From: Paulinella micropora
Taxonomy: Eukaryota > Cercozoa > Imbricatea > Euglyphida
Assembly: GCA_009731375.1 (NCBI GenBank)
Contig: BJOX01000121.1
Coordinates: 1 to 25,932, forward strand
Length of the DNA stretch: 25,932 bases
Direction of reading: 5' to 3'
In this document: positions 17,455-25,932 of the stretch, piece after piece
How the letters are laid out: every line of letters starts with the position of its first letter
How positions within the stretch are numbered: position 1 is the stretch's first letter
Position numbers and translations under genes: made by a program
Notes under the pieces: model-generated
Databases searched by the model: none
Told to the model about the DNA's origin: nothing
What the model saw: only the letters and a program-made list of their open reading frames with translations

Positions 17455-17811
17455 ATGCATGGCGTCGTTGTTTTTCTTTTACCGTTGGGTTACATCAGTG
17501 CGGTGATGTTGTACGTAATTAACTTGCGACTCTATCTGTTGCTTTGTGTTTGGCTTAAGTTTAAGCAAGTGGATAGTAACTGCGTGCATTTACATCTGGT
17601 AATTGTTAATGCTTTGTCGTACATTTTGTGTTTGTCGTTTGAAGCGAAGTTAGGTTTTGCAATGTTTGTTGTGCATTCAATTGGTACGTTGATGTATTTC
17701 TGTATTTGGATCATATTTGACTTTGATTGTCTGATATACTTTGTTGATGTATCCGGACAGCCTGTCGCCGGGGGCGATTCAGGAGGGTATGGGATTTCTG
17801 ATATGGCTTGA
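17455..17811 (+). CDS. Hypothetical hydrophobic ORF (118 codons)
   Basis: From ATG 17455 the frame encodes several hydrophobic runs (GVVVFLLPLGYISAVMLYVI, LHLVIVNALSYILCLSF, SIGTLMYFCIWIIF) and a Gly-rich end (SGQPVAGGDSGGYG). The DNA is T-rich, and this alone makes any ORF look like a membrane protein. There is no recognised family. I give it little weight. Confidence 0.2.
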   Translation: MHGVVVFLLPLGYISAVMLYVINLRLYLLLCVWLKFKQVDSNCVHLHLVIVNALSYILCLSFEAKLGFAMFVVHSIGTLMYFCIWIIFDFDCLIYFVDVSGQPVAGGDSGGYGISDMA

Positions 17812-17988
17812 ATGTTTCTTCTGCTCAGACCTAACAAAACTTTCGCTGTTATTAAGTAGTAATTTTGTTCATCTGAGTACAGGGTGAGACTTGTGTGTTG
17901 GGTAGTGTTGCACTTGGGATGGGGATAGTTTTGGTTTTTATTCTCCTCATGCGTCGGGCTGTGTGTTTGCTGAGATGTCCTAGGCACT

Positions 17989-18001
17989 AATTAAGGGGGG
18001 G
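17989..18001 (+). other. Polypurine-tract-like site
   Basis: AATTAAGGGGGGG is followed by CATTGGGAAAAATAAC. It resembles a polypurine tract at an LTR edge, but no second LTR copy lies in the window and the TG start is absent. Confidence 0.2.
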
Positions 18002-18309
18002 CATTGGGAAAAATAACTAGATCCTAGTCCACTACAGCAGGATGATAACCGTATAATCACGGTAGCTTCACTCTACTATGTACTTAATACTTAGTAATTA
18101 TTACTGTATTACCATATTTTCTGGTACTGGTGGCGAATTGCCTTTATGTTCATATATTACCAATTTGGTGAGGTTGGTTTCCCTTTTTGGTTCTTTTGAA
18201 TCTCAGTGAAGTCTCAGTAAAATGGTGGTAGACAACTGGGATCCCGGAGCTTCCTCCGGTTAACATGCTAGTTTCCCTACCCGGACCTTTCATTTTTCCC
18301 AACGGCGGC

Positions 18310-18340
<31 letters not shown>

Positions 18341-18983
18341 ATGAATTGTCGGTAATGATGAACGGAACAATAACTTGACTCACTACTATGATGTGAGGCA
18401 GATATACCCACTCGGTCCCGGGGGGCATGACACACTTGAAGTAGATTGATAATACCGTACTCAGCTAATATTTATTATTCTGTTCAAGACTCTGGGATCT
18501 AACCGTGCATAACGGGTGACTGCTACTACTTTATTAATATTAACAAATACGTGAATACTAGTTGATATATGAACTATCACCTAACAATAAAACGGAATAA
18601 TGAAGCAACGGAACTAAAAATAGATGTTGTATATATATATACATGTATATATATATATATATATAAATAACTTAAAAACAGTTAACATATATAATATAAA
18701 TAATTCGGTCCGGTCTGGTATTCATTCTGATAAAATGTTTGCGGAAATGTTATGAAACAGATAAGAACTACTTGTCACGTATTAAAATTGGAAGTTACAA
18801 TACCTTGCCACTAGATATATATTGATACATCGGATGCCGTGAGCTCAGCATGTCACGTGAAACCTGTCGTCAATGCCCTGTTCCATGCCGGCTGCTGTCA
18901 GAATCAGGATAGCTTTAGTATAGAATAAGAAAAATTAAGTTGGGCATCGAATTAATTTTTTCGACCAGCCGAAATAGCTTACC

Positions 18984-18985
<2 letters not shown>
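18002..18985. other. A/T-rich non-coding stretch
   Basis: It holds (TA)n runs at 18316-18341 and about 18629-18664 and frequent TAATA motifs. No gene-like signal is seen on either strand. Confidence 0.5.
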
Positions 18986-19031
<46 letters not shown>

Positions 19032-19066
19032 CGCTCGCTCTCTGTCTCTCTCTGCGCTCAAGTACG
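18986..19066 (+). repeat. (TC)n microsatellite, then imperfect TC/GCTC
   Basis: An uninterrupted TC run of about 43 bases passes into GCTC and TCTG variants. Confidence 0.9.
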
Positions 19067-19131
19067 CAGTGAAACACGTGTGACTTCTCTCTTGCTGTTG
19101 TCTGCTGTCTGCACTTCATATTGCTAACGAC

Positions 19132-19293
19132 ATGACAGAGGAAAAAAATCCGTCTTTGACCTCATCGTCGTCCATCAACCATGGCGATATGTCAACGCTA
19201 ACGCTTTCTACTGAAAGCTCAGGACGAAGGCTCTCAAATTCTGTGCTCAGCATTTTGGTACCTTACATATTGATTGAGATAGATCAAAGTTGA
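19132..19293 (+). CDS. Possible first exon of a plus-strand gene
   Basis: ATG 19132 opens 53 codons beginning MTEEKNPSLTSSSSINHGDM, a Ser/Thr-rich, cytosolic-looking N-terminus. A GTACCT donor-like site lies at 19258 after SNSVLSIL. The GC-rich region just downstream (19330-19490) repeats GTCAGCAC motifs and may be promoter or coding. No later exon could be tied to it. Confidence 0.25.
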   Translation: MTEEKNPSLTSSSSINHGDMSTLTLSTESSGRRLSNSVLSILVPYILIEIDQS

Positions 19294-19499
19294 TGGATTT
19301 TGCCCCTGTTACATGGTCAATTATAGCAAGGCGCGTGCGGTCAGAACCGTTGACGAGCCTGTCAGCACCCACTTCGAGCTTACCATCAGAACCATCATCA
19401 CGCGGCTGCCGACGCGCTGACGACGCCGTCAGCACGCCACGTGCCGCACACGCTACGCGCGGCCATGTCAGCACGAACGCGACGCTTAGCAATTCGTCT

Positions 19500-20022
19500 G
19501 TCTACCTACCTACCTACCTACCTAGCCTATCCTTCTAGCTATCCTACCTACATATCTGCCTGCCTACCTTGCCTACCTGCCTCCATTGTCCACCCAGCTA
19601 CCTGACCACCCGCAGAGTTTGGTCGCCTGACAGACGGTAAGAGACGATTGTGGGGGCCAGTTTATGTATTCCCGTCGGCGTACATTCATTTTCTCTGCTC
19701 GGTCGCGTGACCATGGTCTTGTGCCATGCCAAAGGCCACTGTCATTCCAACCATCCAGTCACCGCAGTCTGCGGGTTGAGTCCATTCGTCAACTTTCACG
19801 GAAGCAAGGAATGACTAACTGTCTACGTGCTCAAGGGGGAGGGTTGGTGGTGTGGGCGCAACGCGCGGAAGCGTGCTGTTGCTTGTTGCGTTTTGTGTTG
19901 TTGTTGCTGCTGGCTTGTTGTTGATAGCTCTTGCTCTGGTTGGCAGCTGATTGCCAGTCGGCGGGTGCAGTGAGACACTTAGCTATCCATAAATCTATCT
20001 ATCTATCTGTATATTTATAATC

Positions 20023-20088
<66 letters not shown>

Positions 20089-20110
20089 CATCCATCCATC
20101 CATCCATCCC
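19500..20110 (+). repeat. TACC, TGCC, TATC and CATC microsatellites
   Basis: Short TACC/TGCC runs occur at 19500-19605. A long (TATC)n runs from about 20020 to 20088 and ends in (CATC)n to 20109. Between them is unique sequence with no supported gene. Confidence 0.85.
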
Positions 20111-20214
20111 TGCTCCAAGTGGCGGTGAGAGTGAGTTGTGGTTGTTCTACTTGAGTTGGCTGGGTAGGTCATGGTGAGCTTAGTTGAGTTCGGGTAGGGT
20201 AAGTGATGTTTGGC

Positions 20215-20255
20215 CTAGTTTTCGTCGTCGCTGTCTTGCTCCTGCAGCAGGTAAG
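20215..20255 (-). pseudogene. Duplicate of the last exon
   Basis: Reads YLLQEQDSDDEN and then TAG, against VQKEQDSDEEA and TAA in the last exon, 117 bp away. The following 3' sequences are also similar (GCCAAA.ATCACTTACCC). Its CCCAG acceptor would enter in a phase that does not fit exon 11 or 12, so it is probably unused. Confidence 0.55.
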
Positions 20256-20331
20256 CTGGGGGTAGGTCATGATGGGCTGAGTTGAGTTAGCTGCGGGTGC
20301 GCTATGGTGGGCTGGGTAAGTGATCTTTGGC

Positions 20332-25932
<5,601 letters not shown>

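Larger units (their letters stand above)
16411..17988 (+). other. G/T-rich flank of the retrotransposon
   Basis: The plus strand is rich in G and T over 1.5 kb. It contains short ORFs, a 62-bp tandem duplication, a gap and one hydrophobic ORF (17455-17811). I see no conserved protein motif. It may be the 3' part of another, older LTR element into which the first one inserted. Confidence 0.4.

Overview
The window is nuclear DNA of a eukaryote. It has spliceosomal introns, an LTR retrotransposon, very large microsatellite arrays and four 10-N assembly gaps. I cannot name the species. Tiny exons in repeat-filled introns, beside a 16-kb Ty3/Gypsy element, suggest a microbial eukaryote or alga, but that is inference.

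Left part (1-16410): one long Ty3/Gypsy retrotransposon in + orientation. A partial 5' LTR (shared part 212-566) is followed by an A/C-rich leader, then gag, aspartic protease, reverse transcriptase, RNase H, integrase with a GPY/F module, and an unrecognised C-terminal extension ending at 11573. Then come about 4.2 kb of accessory sequence, a polypurine tract at 15780-15792 and the 3' LTR (15793-16410). The gag-pol frame is broken by in-frame stops (TAA 2998, TAG 7018, TGA 8011) and about six frame changes, so this copy looks inactive or carries sequencing indels. The accessory block holds an antisense gene with an N-terminal membrane segment (13890 down to 11963, in four frame pieces). Head-to-head with it lie two sense reading regions (14025-14972 and 15101-15768) of unknown function. 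A possible 59-nt intron in gag (5177-5235) could separate a Gag-only product from Gag-Pol.

Middle part (16411-20170): G/T-rich then A/T-rich sequence, simple repeats, a 62-bp duplication ending in a G22 run and a gap, a weak hydrophobic ORF, and a possible first exon at 19132. No confident gene.

Right part (20215-25932): it looks like pure microsatellite, but the islands between the repeats are exons on the minus strand. Thirteen short exons (34-80 nt) with GT/AG borders join with matching phase at every junction and give 705 coding nt ending in TAA at 20332. They encode the C-terminal part of a glycoside hydrolase family 47 (class I alpha-mannosidase/EDEM) domain, a transmembrane segment and an acidic tail; the 5' end lies beyond the window. 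Several residues of conserved GH47 motifs are replaced, which suggests a pseudoenzyme. Almost every exon from the GH47 C-terminus onward has one or more truncated or splice-dead copies beside it, each bounded by a microsatellite. One TM-exon copy has become a 46-bp minisatellite that keeps splice-site sequences.
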